26,066 nt of DNA from Desulfobacteraceae bacterium UBA5616 (GTDB lineage Bacteria > Desulfobacterota > Desulfobacteria > Desulfobacterales > UBA5616): the NCBI GenBank assembly GCA_002423615.1, contig DIKO01000012.1:1-26066 (forward strand), given 5' to 3'. Positions 1-7,445 of this stretch are shown one piece after another. Both the position numbers and the translations under genes were made by a program. The notes under the pieces are model-generated. The model was not told the origin of the DNA, did no database searches, and worked only from the letters and a program-made list of their open reading frames with translations. Each line of letters opens with the position of its first letter. Position 1 is the stretch's first letter.

Positions 1-77
1 GTCAATGATATGGTGACATCACCTTTTCTTCTGATGACCCTGTATATGAGGTATGTCCAACAAGACCCACATCATTT
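1..77. other. window edge, no gene seen
   Basis: No convincing coding sequence is visible left of the MetE-core gene. A short 12-bp near-palindrome (GGTGACATCACC, 12-23) followed by a T-rich stretch is present, but it is too small to call a terminator. The next gene on this side lies outside the window. Confidence 0.4.
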
Positions 78-1100
78 TTATAAATTGAATTTTGCCCGGA
101 GGTCCTCCGATAACTGTTTGACACGTTTGAAGGCTTCTTCAACGGTCTTTTCCCTGTCCGGATTCACCAGACAGCAGGTGGCCGGCGATAACAGGCTTCG
201 AGAAACCAGAAATTCCAGGTCAATCCCTTTTTTACCCAGAACCGCCCAGACTTCGGTGAGCAGTTTTTCCAGTGACCCGAGATTTTCTTTCCCAAAGGGT
301 TCGAAATTGGTGGGTACAAGCCCCCATGACAAAATTCCGCCACGATCCAGGAATCGTTTGATGGAGGAAGCATAAGAGGAAAACACTTCCTTGTTGGTAT
401 AGATGTCCATGGACAGGATGTCCAGGTCCAGGTTCAACAAAAAATCCCAGTCCGGGTTTCCGCAGAGGTGGACTCCCCTCGGCCTGTCGATCATGCTGAA
501 AAACAGTTCCATATCGGTTTTGGCGGCCTGATCCCCATAACCCGCCATGGCGCTGAATAAAAACTGGAGGCCGGGTTCATCCACATACATAAAGGCATTA
601 GCGTTTTTCTCTTTTAAAGCGGCCAGCTGAACGTTGATCCGTTTGGCCATGAATTCATACATAAAGGGTCTGACCGTATCATTGAACAGGATGGGCCTTT
701 CGTTTTCATCCAGAACATTGAAACCGAAACTGACAGGCCCTTCCAACTGGCCCCGGATTGCGGGCCTGTCCCTTAAATCCAGCTCCAGAAACCGGTGATA
801 CACCACGGAATAGGTTTTGCTGATATCGAAATATTCAGGCTGATCAAACTTTGAAAGGGTTTCCTCGAATTCCTCCACAAATTTGTCCGTTGAAAACCGG
901 AGGGTCCGTTTCTCCAGATCGAGAAGGATTCCCGGAAAATGCTCCGCGGCCTGGACATACATGTCTTCATAATAATTGTAGAGCGGCAACTGGGGCCAGA
1001 AGGGAATGTCCAGGGAAAGGGCTGCTTCAAGGGCACGATCAACATCTTTATGGGGCATGACCGCCATTGCCGTGGTTAACAGATTACCGGGGATGGGCAT
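78..1100 (-). CDS. MetE-core / UROD-superfamily methyltransferase (cobalamin-independent methionine synthase C-terminal-like)
   Basis: A 340-aa protein resembling only the catalytic C-terminal half of MetE; full MetE is about 750 aa. Visible landmarks are WPQLP near residue 35, GPVSFG near 121, the DEP motif at 174-176, H211-x-C213 in HLCGNPDW, and a C309-C310 pair near the C-terminus. H, C, E and a distal C are the zinc ligands that activate homocysteine thiol in MetE-type enzymes, so a zinc-dependent methyl transfer to a thiol is likely. Without the N-terminal folate-binding half the methyl donor is probably not the usual methyltetrahydrofolate; stand-alone forms in archaea and anaerobes use corrinoid proteins. 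The start is supported by AGAGGA four bases upstream. It lies 91 bp downstream of the epimerase on the same strand. A role with another thiol acceptor cannot be excluded. Confidence 0.75.
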   Translation of the reverse strand: MPIPGNLLTTAMAVMPHKDVDRALEAALSLDIPFWPQLPLYNYYEDMYVQAAEHFPGILLDLEKRTLRFSTDKFVEEFEETLSKFDQPEYFDISKTYSVVYHRFLELDLRDRPAIRGQLEGPVSFGFNVLDENERPILFNDTVRPFMYEFMAKRINVQLAALKEKNANAFMYVDEPGLQFLFSAMAGYGDQAAKTDMELFFSMIDRPRGVHLCGNPDWDFLLNLDLDILSMDIYTNKEVFSSYASSIKRFLDRGGILSWGLVPTNFEPFGKENLGSLEKLLTEVWAVLGKKGIDLEFLVSRSLLSPATCCLVNPDREKTVEEAFKRVKQLSEDLRAKFNL

Positions 1101-1128
1101 GTCGTCCTCTTTCCGTTCATGGTTATAG

Positions 1129-1139
1129 GGTTGACAACC
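1129..1139. promoter_or_regulatory. 11-bp palindrome upstream of the MetE-core gene
   Basis: GGTTGACAACC is a perfect palindrome around a central A, about 29 bp upstream of the MetE-core start in the epimerase-MetE gap. It could be an operator, but there is only one copy and no recognised regulator, so this is speculative. Confidence 0.2.
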
Positions 1140-1191
1140 AGCCTGAATTAAGGGCTTTTATGTATCAGAGGGTGTCATCATGAAAAGGATT

Positions 1192-2214
1192 TTAATATCC
1201 GTAATACGCTTTGTACCATTCAACAAATCGCTCGATACCCGTTTCAATGGGGGTGTCGGGTTTGAATCCCACATCCCTGACGAGATCGTCGATATCCGCA
1301 TAAGTTTCCGGAACATCACCGGGTTGAAGATCAAGGTATTCAATGGCAGCGGTTTTTTCAAGTGCCAGTTCAAGAATCCGGATGAAGGTCATCAACTCCA
1401 CCGGCTGATGATTGCCGATGTTGTATATCTTATAACGACAATAGGATGTTCCCGGATCCGGTGAGGTACCGCTCCAGTCTGGATCGGGATCAGGTGGATT
1501 CAGCATGACGCGATATACCCCTTCAACAATATCATCAATATAGGTAAAATCGCGTTTCATCTTCCCATGATTGAACACGTTGATGGGTTTATCCTTCAGT
1601 ATGGCCTCCGTAAACAGAAAAAGAGCCATGTCCGGCCTTCCCCAGGGGCCGTAGACCGTAAAAAATCTCAAGCCCGTGCACTTCAGGCCATACAGATGAC
1701 AATAGGAATGGGCCATGAGCTCATTGGCCTTTTTGGTGGCCGCATACAGGGACACGGGATGATCCACATTATGATGCACTGAAAACGGCATCAGGGTGTT
1801 GGCACCGTAAACCGAGCTCGATGAGGCAAACACCAGGTGACCCGCATGATAATGCCGGCATCCTTCCAGAACATTGATGAACCCGACCAGGTTGGAGTCC
1901 ACATAAGACCTGGGGTTTTCAATAGAATACCGCACCCCTGCCTGTGCGGCAAGATGGACGACAACGTCAAAGGGATTTTGCCGGAAAAGCTCATCCATGC
2001 CGGCAGCATCGGAAAGATCGATCTGATGGAAGGAAAACCCTTCAAATTCCTTTAATTGCCTGAGACGGTCCATTTTCAGGTTCACATCGTAATAGGGGTT
2101 CAGGTTGTCCATTCCCACGACATCCATCCCCTCTTCCAGAAGCCTCCGGCACAGGTGAAATCCGATAAATCCCGCCGCACCGGTGACCAGGACCCTTGTT
2201 AATTTTTTCGTCAT
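1192..2214 (-). CDS. NAD-dependent epimerase, probably UDP-glucuronate 4-epimerase
   Basis: A 340-aa extended short-chain dehydrogenase. TGAAGFIG at residues 11-18 is the NAD-binding glycine motif. FASSSSVYG supplies the catalytic Ser and SLYAATKKANE gives Y157 and K161 of the YxxxK pair. Length and details such as NPYYDVNLK, VYGPWGRPDMA and RDFTYIDDIVEG match the UDP-glucuronate 4-epimerase group, which makes UDP-galacturonate for capsule, LPS or exopolysaccharide. No glycosyltransferases are adjacent, so the surface polymer is unknown. It is transcribed divergently from the ThiF-like gene across a 122-bp gap. UDP-glucose 4-epimerase is a less likely alternative. Confidence 0.85.
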   Translation of the reverse strand: MTKKLTRVLVTGAAGFIGFHLCRRLLEEGMDVVGMDNLNPYYDVNLKMDRLRQLKEFEGFSFHQIDLSDAAGMDELFRQNPFDVVVHLAAQAGVRYSIENPRSYVDSNLVGFINVLEGCRHYHAGHLVFASSSSVYGANTLMPFSVHHNVDHPVSLYAATKKANELMAHSYCHLYGLKCTGLRFFTVYGPWGRPDMALFLFTEAILKDKPINVFNHGKMKRDFTYIDDIVEGVYRVMLNPPDPDPDWSGTSPDPGTSYCRYKIYNIGNHQPVELMTFIRILELALEKTAAIEYLDLQPGDVPETYADIDDLVRDVGFKPDTPIETGIERFVEWYKAYYGY

Positions 2215-2269
2215 TTTTTCTTCACCTTCCCCCTGAATTCCTCTTCCGGGTCAGGGTTTAATCAATGCC

Positions 2270-2298
2270 TTGACTCCGGGTATAAATCAACTTAAACT
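2270..2298 (+). promoter_or_regulatory. candidate sigma-70 promoter for the ThiF-kinase-regulator operon
   Basis: TTGACT (2270-2275), a 17-bp spacer and TAAACT (2293-2298) lie about 40 bp upstream of the TTG start at 2337. The -35 matches the consensus in 5 of 6 positions and the -10 in 4 of 6. Spacing is ideal, but the -10 is weak. Confidence 0.4.
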
Positions 2299-2336
2299 TA
2301 TACACGATTTCGGGTTGATTCAGAAAGGAAAATATT

Positions 2337-3191
2337 TTGCAGCCGGATATCCTCGAAAGCATTAAAACATGCGCAACCCGGAATGAATTCCCGGATAAAA
2401 CCCATTATATCGGCATTTCCGTCAAAGACATTCAAACCATTTCACACCGATTTAAAATCCCCCAGCGGGAAATTGAAATCGCCTCGCTTAAGGAGGGCGT
2501 TATCCCCCAGCGTTATGTCCGGAATTTCAGATCTTTTTCCCCAAGCGACCAGATGACCCTGTTGTCCAAAACGGTTTGCATCGTGGGCCTTGGCGGACTC
2601 GGCGGAGGGGTGATGGAAATTCTCGCCCGCTTGGGAATCGGCCGTTTGATCCTGATTGACGGGGATTTCTTTGAGAACAGCAACCTGAACCGGCAACTGC
2701 TGAGCACGGAAAAAAATATCGGGCAGTCCAAGGCCTTGATTGCGGCGGAAAGAATTCGACAGGTGAATTCATCCGTTGAAACCACAATTCATGGGATTTA
2801 TCTGGATGAACCCAACGCTGTCGATCTGATGAAGGGCGCCGATGTCGTTGTGGATTGCCTGGACAACATTAAAACCAGGTTTATCGTCGAACATGCCGCC
2901 AAAGCGCTGAAAATTCCCATGGTTTCCGGGGCCGTTGCCGGAGCCTCCGGACAAGTTACCGTTATTTTTCCAGAAACCAGGGGATTGGAGGCCATTTACG
3001 GAAATCATGAGAATCTGCCGGAAAAAGGCATCGAGACGTCAACAGGCACCCTCCCCTTTACAGTGACCCTTGTTTCGACCCTTGAATGTGCCGAGGTGAT
3101 TAAAATCCTATTGCAAAAAGCGGAAGCGCTGAGAAATAAATTACTGTTCATCAACCCGCTGGAAAACCTGTATGAAGTCATGTCCCTTTGA
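2337..3191 (+). CDS. ThiF/MoeB/HesA-family adenylyltransferase (E1-like)
   Basis: A 284-aa protein. Residues 1-75 form an extension containing LKEGVIPQRYVRNF. The Rossmann ATP-binding part follows: GLGGLG at 84-89, NLNRQ at 116-120 (Arg for ATP phosphates) and DCLDN at 173-177. The family adenylates the C-terminus of a ubiquitin-like sulfur carrier (ThiS, MoaD) for thiamine or molybdopterin synthesis. The region normally carrying the conserved Cys reads IETSTGTLPF (232-241) with no Cys, and the CxxC zinc pairs of MoeB are absent, so adenylation without thioester formation is likely. No ThiS/MoaD-like gene is adjacent. Start: TTG six bases after AGGAA. It lies 15 bp upstream of the kinase and is probably co-transcribed. 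Confidence 0.8.
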   Translation: MQPDILESIKTCATRNEFPDKTHYIGISVKDIQTISHRFKIPQREIEIASLKEGVIPQRYVRNFRSFSPSDQMTLLSKTVCIVGLGGLGGGVMEILARLGIGRLILIDGDFFENSNLNRQLLSTEKNIGQSKALIAAERIRQVNSSVETTIHGIYLDEPNAVDLMKGADVVVDCLDNIKTRFIVEHAAKALKIPMVSGAVAGASGQVTVIFPETRGLEAIYGNHENLPEKGIETSTGTLPFTVTLVSTLECAEVIKILLQKAEALRNKLLFINPLENLYEVMSL

Positions 3192-3206
3192 ATCGGGTGG
3201 ACAGAG

Positions 3207-5075
3207 ATGATCCAAAAGAACCCCAACCTTCGAACCAAGCTGATGTTTATCTTCCTGTTCCTTGCCCTAGTGCCGTTGGCGGCCATCGGGTGGTTTTCGG
3301 TTAGTACAACGGAGGAACTGATTGCCAGCATGGTTTTTCATCAGCTTCAAAATGTGGCGGTGGATAAAATTGCCCTTTTGGAACATTGGCTGGCCGAACG
3401 CAAGGCGGATTTAACGGTTATATCGGAAACTTCAATTATAAAATCCATGAATCCCGAACTTATGGGGCCATACCTGGAACTGATCCGGAGCAATTACGGC
3501 GTTTATAAGGATATTACCGTGGTTTCCGCGTCCGGAGACATCGTTTTCAGCACCCCGGGAATGACCCTGCAAAGGAATTCCGGTGATCCACCGGATTTTC
3601 CCAACCGCACCTCACTGTTTATGTCCGATATATCCCATTTCCCCAAAGAAAAAGAATCCACTTTTTATATCGCCGCACCTATTTTGAACGATGACGGGAG
3701 TCTTTCAGGCACAATTTACGGCCGGGTCGGAACCTCCAAAATCGTTTTTTTTATTTTGAACGTATCCCTGGGGAAAACCGGTGAATGTTATCTGGTGGAA
3801 AAAGACGGGCGCTTTCTGGCCCATAAGGATCCTTTTCGCATTTTGACCGAAAATATTTCCCAAACGGACAGTTTTCGAAATATTTTTCAAAAAAGAGACC
3901 GCCGCGAGGCATATCTTGACTATCGGGGAATCCAAGTTTTAGGAACTTCCCTGAATGTCAGGGGAACCAACTGGTATATCGTCGTGGAACAGGACAAAGA
4001 AGAGGCCTTTCACAGCGCAAAAACCCTTAAACGCATCCTTTATGTAACCATTTTTCTTGGGATGGGGAGCGCCCTGGCTCTGACCTGGATCGTGTCCTCC
4101 CACATGATCAAACCCATCCGTCTGCTCAGCAGATACGCCGAAGCTGCAGGAGAGTCGGAATTTGACCAGAAGATGGCCCCGCTCCGCCGGAAAGATGAAA
4201 TCGGCATGCTTTACCGAGAATTTGAAAAGATGGTCCAGAAATTAAAGGAGCGACAGAACAATCTTGAACAAAAAGTGGTGCTCAGAGAAGCCGAACTCAA
4301 GGAATCGGATATCATTCTGAAAAAAACCCGGTTGATTGCGGAGCGTTCGGAAAAATTTGCCGCCATGGGAAGGATGGGAGCAGCCGTGGCCCATGAAATC
4401 AGAACACCCCTGACGTCGCTTAAGCTTTTTCTGGAATCGGTACAGGATCAGATCGAAAAATCCCCGGAAGATGAAGAAGACTTCAAAATCGCCATGGCAC
4501 AGATTAAACGTATGGAGGGTGCCATTAATCGTTTTCTGGATTTCACCAAACCCCAGGATCTGATTGTATCGGAAATCGACGTCAGGGCGCTGATCGACGA
4601 TGTGATGTTCATGATCAAACCCCTGGCGAACCGCCAGGAATGCACCTTAATCAGACGTGTGGATGAAGGCCTTCCGAACATCACCGGCGACAAAAAATTA
4701 TTGACCGAAGCGTTGATAAACCTTCTGGTCAATGCCTTGGAAGCCATTTCGGACCATGGAACGGTAACGATTACGTCCTCAAAGGACTATTTTGATGAAA
4801 ACCAGGCATCTATTCCCTGTGTCAGAATTGATATTCATGATACGGGTCCCGGCATTTCCGGGGACCAGATTGAAAATATCTTCGACCCTTTTTTAACCAC
4901 CAAAGCATCCGGCACTGGGCTGGGGCTCCCCCTTGTGCTAAATACCGTCAAAAGCCATGGCGGCGTCATACGGGTTACGAGCAAGATCAACCAGGGGGCG
5001 ACCTTTTCCCTGTTTCTTCCACTTTACTTCAACAGGTCGTTACATGAGCAAAATGGAGAGAATACTAATTATTGA
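3207..5075 (+). CDS. membrane sensor histidine kinase (dCache-HAMP-HisKA-HATPase)
   Basis: A 622-aa kinase. TM1 is at about residues 11-33, followed by an extracytoplasmic sensor of about 240 aa with double-Cache features (GECYLVEKDGRFLAHKD, NVRGTNWYIVVEQD). TM2 is near 277-298, HAMP to about 350, then a short coiled coil. The H-box AVAHEIRTPL has phospho-acceptor H396, the N-box NLLVNALEAI has N509, the G1 box DTGPGIS starts at D545, and the FDPF and GTGLGLPL boxes follow. All catalytic motifs are intact. Such NtrB/AtoS-type kinases phosphorylate sigma-54 activators, and the next gene is one, overlapping by 32 bp. Cache domains usually bind small metabolites such as amino or organic acids; the ligand here cannot be read from sequence. 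Confidence 0.92.
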   Translation: MIQKNPNLRTKLMFIFLFLALVPLAAIGWFSVSTTEELIASMVFHQLQNVAVDKIALLEHWLAERKADLTVISETSIIKSMNPELMGPYLELIRSNYGVYKDITVVSASGDIVFSTPGMTLQRNSGDPPDFPNRTSLFMSDISHFPKEKESTFYIAAPILNDDGSLSGTIYGRVGTSKIVFFILNVSLGKTGECYLVEKDGRFLAHKDPFRILTENISQTDSFRNIFQKRDRREAYLDYRGIQVLGTSLNVRGTNWYIVVEQDKEEAFHSAKTLKRILYVTIFLGMGSALALTWIVSSHMIKPIRLLSRYAEAAGESEFDQKMAPLRRKDEIGMLYREFEKMVQKLKERQNNLEQKVVLREAELKESDIILKKTRLIAERSEKFAAMGRMGAAVAHEIRTPLTSLKLFLESVQDQIEKSPEDEEDFKIAMAQIKRMEGAINRFLDFTKPQDLIVSEIDVRALIDDVMFMIKPLANRQECTLIRRVDEGLPNITGDKKLLTEALINLLVNALEAISDHGTVTITSSKDYFDENQASIPCVRIDIHDTGPGISGDQIENIFDPFLTTKASGTGLGLPLVLNTVKSHGGVIRVTSKINQGATFSLFLPLYFNRSLHEQNGENTNY

Positions 5076-6516
5076 CGATGATGAGGGCCTGATCCATTTT
5101 TTAAGCCGTTTTTTCACCCGAAAAGGATATGAGGTCGTTGCCTGCATTAGGGGCCTTGACGCTCTTGAAGAGCTCTCAAGACGTACCTTCGACCTCATCC
5201 TTCTGGATTATAAAATGCCCGAAATCAATGGTCTTGACATGTTGTCCAAGATCAAACACATCGAAATCAAAACCCCCGTGATCGTCATGACCGCTTACGG
5301 CACCACGGACCTTGCCATCGAAACCATGAAAAGAGGCGCCTATGACTACCTCATTAAGCCCTTTGATCGAAAAGATTTGACGCGAATCGTCAACGAGGCG
5401 CTCCTGGTCAACCGTCAGATGAAGGAAATGGTTCGAATACCGGCGGATCTTTCCCCGCCTCCCGGAGTTCCGGATAAAAATACCCTGGAGATTATCGGCA
5501 ACAGTCGACAAATGCAGGAAATTTTCAAGCTGATCGGCCAGATCGCGGAAAAAGACATATCCGTTCTGATTACCGGCGAAAGCGGTACCGGAAAGGAATT
5601 GGCTGCAAGGGCCATCTATCATCACAGCCTGCGAAATGATAAACCCTTTATCGCCATTAATTGCGCTGCCATTCCGGAATCCCTTTTTGAAAGCGAATTG
5701 TTCGGCTATGAACAGGGCGCTTTCACCGGGGCTGAACGCACCTATATCGGAAAAATAGAGCGATCAAACGGCGGGACTCTCTTCCTGGACGAAATCGGAG
5801 AAATGTCCACAACCCTGCAGAGCAAACTGCTGCGGGTTTTACAGGAAGGTGAAATCGAACGGCTCGGCGGTAAGCAGACCCTTGGGGTCGATGTTCGCGT
5901 CATCGCCGCAACCAATAAAAATCTTGAGATGGAAATCGAGACCGGACGTTTCCGAAAAGATCTTTACTGGCGATTGAAGGTTATCACCATCGACATGCCG
6001 CCGTTAAGACGCCGGAGGGAAGACATCCCCCACCTTGCGGATTATTTCCTCACCCGGTTCTGTTCCGAATACAACCGTTCCCCGTGTTATCTGTCCGAGC
6101 CGTCCCTGAACAAACTGCTTTCCTACCCGTGGCCGGGAAATGTTCGGGAGCTTGAAAATTGCATTCGCCGGGCCGTTCTGATTACTTCCGGAGATATCAT
6201 CCCCGAGGGCCACCTCATGCTTCCAGATGCCGATGCTGAACAACTCTTGAATTCCCTCACCCGGGAACAGCTGGTCGATCGGTTAAAAGAGAAACTGGAT
6301 GAAATCATACCGGAACTCCTCCGCCTCTCAAAATCCGATATTCACGCCAATATCATTGAACTGGTAGAGGACACGCTGATCCGGAAAACCATGGAGGCGT
6401 GTGACGAAAATCAGGTTCAGGCGGCGAAAATGCTGGGTATCAGTCGCAATACCCTGCGCCATCGTTTAAAAAAACAGCTGGGCAAAAGCGAAGACGACCC
6501 CGCAGAAATGGTCTGA
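5044..6516 (+). CDS. sigma-54-dependent NtrC-family response regulator
   Basis: A 490-aa activator with three domains. The receiver (about 4-120) has phospho-acceptor D55 in ILLDYKMPE. The AAA+ domain (about 155-390) has Walker A GESGTGKE at 178-185, GAFTGA at 225-230 (sigma-54 contact loop), and ATNKNL and WPGNVREL motifs. A Fis-type helix-turn-helix lies at the C-terminus (QVQAAKMLGISRNTLRHRL). The ATG at 5044 (MSKMERIL) is chosen because receiver domains start within a few residues of this point; a longer reading from 4957 would add 29 non-homologous residues inside the kinase gene. Overlap with the kinase suggests translational coupling and a cognate pair. A sigma-54 promoter 230 bp downstream is a plausible target. 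Confidence 0.93.
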   Translation: MSKMERILIIDDDEGLIHFLSRFFTRKGYEVVACIRGLDALEELSRRTFDLILLDYKMPEINGLDMLSKIKHIEIKTPVIVMTAYGTTDLAIETMKRGAYDYLIKPFDRKDLTRIVNEALLVNRQMKEMVRIPADLSPPPGVPDKNTLEIIGNSRQMQEIFKLIGQIAEKDISVLITGESGTGKELAARAIYHHSLRNDKPFIAINCAAIPESLFESELFGYEQGAFTGAERTYIGKIERSNGGTLFLDEIGEMSTTLQSKLLRVLQEGEIERLGGKQTLGVDVRVIAATNKNLEMEIETGRFRKDLYWRLKVITIDMPPLRRRREDIPHLADYFLTRFCSEYNRSPCYLSEPSLNKLLSYPWPGNVRELENCIRRAVLITSGDIIPEGHLMLPDADAEQLLNSLTREQLVDRLKEKLDEIIPELLRLSKSDIHANIIELVEDTLIRKTMEACDENQVQAAKMLGISRNTLRHRLKKQLGKSEDDPAEMV

Positions 6517-6545
6517 CTCCCTGGTTGATTCATCCTGGCACAGTC

Positions 6546-6562
6546 TGTTCAATTCTTGAACA
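6546..6562. promoter_or_regulatory. 17-bp palindrome, candidate activator-binding site
   Basis: TGTTCAA-TTC-TTGAACA has perfect 7-bp arms around a 3-bp centre. It lies about 220 bp upstream of the start expected from the sigma-54 promoter, within the range where NtrC-type activators bind enhancers. Only one perfect copy is seen. Binding by the adjacent regulator is inference. Confidence 0.4.
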
Positions 6563-6746
6563 ATGCCTCCGTGCCTTGCTTTCCTCATTAATTCAATCCT
6601 TTTAAAGGCATCGGCCTTTAGCGGAAAAATGCCCTGCTCAATTTCCACCAACCCGGATTCCCCGGATTCTTGACTCCGCTTTTCAAATAAATGTATTCCC
6701 ATTTAATTTCAATTGGTTATTTATATTTCGGGCTCTATATAAAATC

Positions 6747-6763
6747 CGGCATCATTTTTGCTT
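6747..6763 (+). promoter_or_regulatory. sigma-54 (-24/-12) promoter
   Basis: CGGCATCATTTTTGCTT: GG at 6748-6749 and GC at 6760-6761 are separated by exactly the 10 bases required by RpoN promoters. The context GGCA-N8-TTGCTT matches the consensus TGGCAC-N5-TTGCW except for the first T and the C of GGCAC. Transcription should start near 6773, leaving a leader of about 53 nt before 6826. An NtrC-family activator gene lies immediately upstream. Confidence 0.65.
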
Positions 6764-6825
6764 AAAAGGGGTTCAGTCGTTCGATTCATTATCCAGGTCA
6801 ATGAATAAACCAGGGAGGTCCAAAA

Positions 6826-7413
6826 ATGAGAAGTCATCCAATAGACGGAATAGATGTCGGTTTTTCAATGCCCGATGTGCTTGTATCCAAAATGCCGGCC
6901 ATGGATCGAGAAGGCCTTGAAATTACTGAAAGAATCGAAGAAATTTTAATGATGTGCGCCAGGGAGCATCCGGTTTACGAGCAGATCACCAGCTTCAGCA
7001 TTGCCCTTTACGCCCTGGGTTTTTTCGATTGTCCGGATCTGATGGGGGTTCAGGACGTGGACAGCCATGAAGCGGCTCTGGTTTTAAACGAACATTTCAA
7101 AGAAATAAAAGCCGAAGCCCTGCCGTCGGTTTACCATATTGCCGAATCAAAGGAAAAATATCTGCTGGTTGTCGGTGATCCACAGTATCCCATTCATTTT
7201 GCCGTGCTCGTGGATGCAGGGAGTTCCAGGCCTTTTTTTTCCAAGTTGCCGTTTTTCGGCAGCGGTTTCGACAGTCTGGATGAACTGATAAATGAGTTTG
7301 TGGGAATTGATGGAATGACCCGGGAAGACCTCCATTTTTTTAAAAAAAACGGGTACGGTGAAATACCTCCTGAATCCAGGGGGAAAATATACATCGTGAA
7401 AAATGATCAATAA
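6826..7413 (+). CDS. uncharacterised protein upstream of gdhA
   Basis: A 195-aa soluble-looking protein that I do not recognise. It has no signal peptide, membrane segment or cysteine metal motif. The N-terminal half is helical and acidic (GLEITERIEEILMMC, EAALVLNEHFKEI). The centre looks like a beta-sheet core (KYLLVVGDPQYPIHFAVLVD), followed by an aromatic loop (RPFFSKLPFFGSGF), an acidic helix (DSLDELINEFVG) and a basic tail. The start is well supported by GGGAGG seven bases upstream. It is the first gene after the sigma-54 promoter and lies 32 bp before gdhA, so it is probably co-transcribed. A role in controlling or accompanying glutamate dehydrogenase is inferred from position only. Confidence 0.8.
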   Translation: MRSHPIDGIDVGFSMPDVLVSKMPAMDREGLEITERIEEILMMCAREHPVYEQITSFSIALYALGFFDCPDLMGVQDVDSHEAALVLNEHFKEIKAEALPSVYHIAESKEKYLLVVGDPQYPIHFAVLVDAGSSRPFFSKLPFFGSGFDSLDELINEFVGIDGMTREDLHFFKKNGYGEIPPESRGKIYIVKNDQ

Positions 7414-7445
7414 CGTTAAAAATTTAAATTCAAGGAGACAATTGA

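Larger units (their letters stand above)
6517..6825. other. 309-bp intergenic regulatory spacer
   Basis: Between the response regulator and the 195-aa gene. It contains a 17-bp palindrome (6546-6562), a small perfect hairpin with 7-bp arms TAAAGGC/GCCTTTA (6603-6620) lacking a following T-tract, a sigma-54 promoter (6747-6763), and a GGGAGG ribosome-binding site just before 6826. A minus-strand open frame of 78 codons crosses part of it but has no ribosome-binding site. Confidence 0.6.

Noticed and set aside
4957..5043. Longer N-terminus for the response regulator
   Set aside because: Would add 29 residues encoded within the kinase gene ahead of a normal receiver start at 5044.
6603..6620. 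Hairpin TAAAGGC/GCCTTTA as terminator of the regulator operon
   Set aside because: Short stem with no T-tract on either strand.
6466..6702. Minus-strand open frame of 78 codons in the spacer before the 195-aa gene
   Set aside because: Overlaps the end of the response regulator, has no SD, and lies over the palindrome; no protein similarity recognised.
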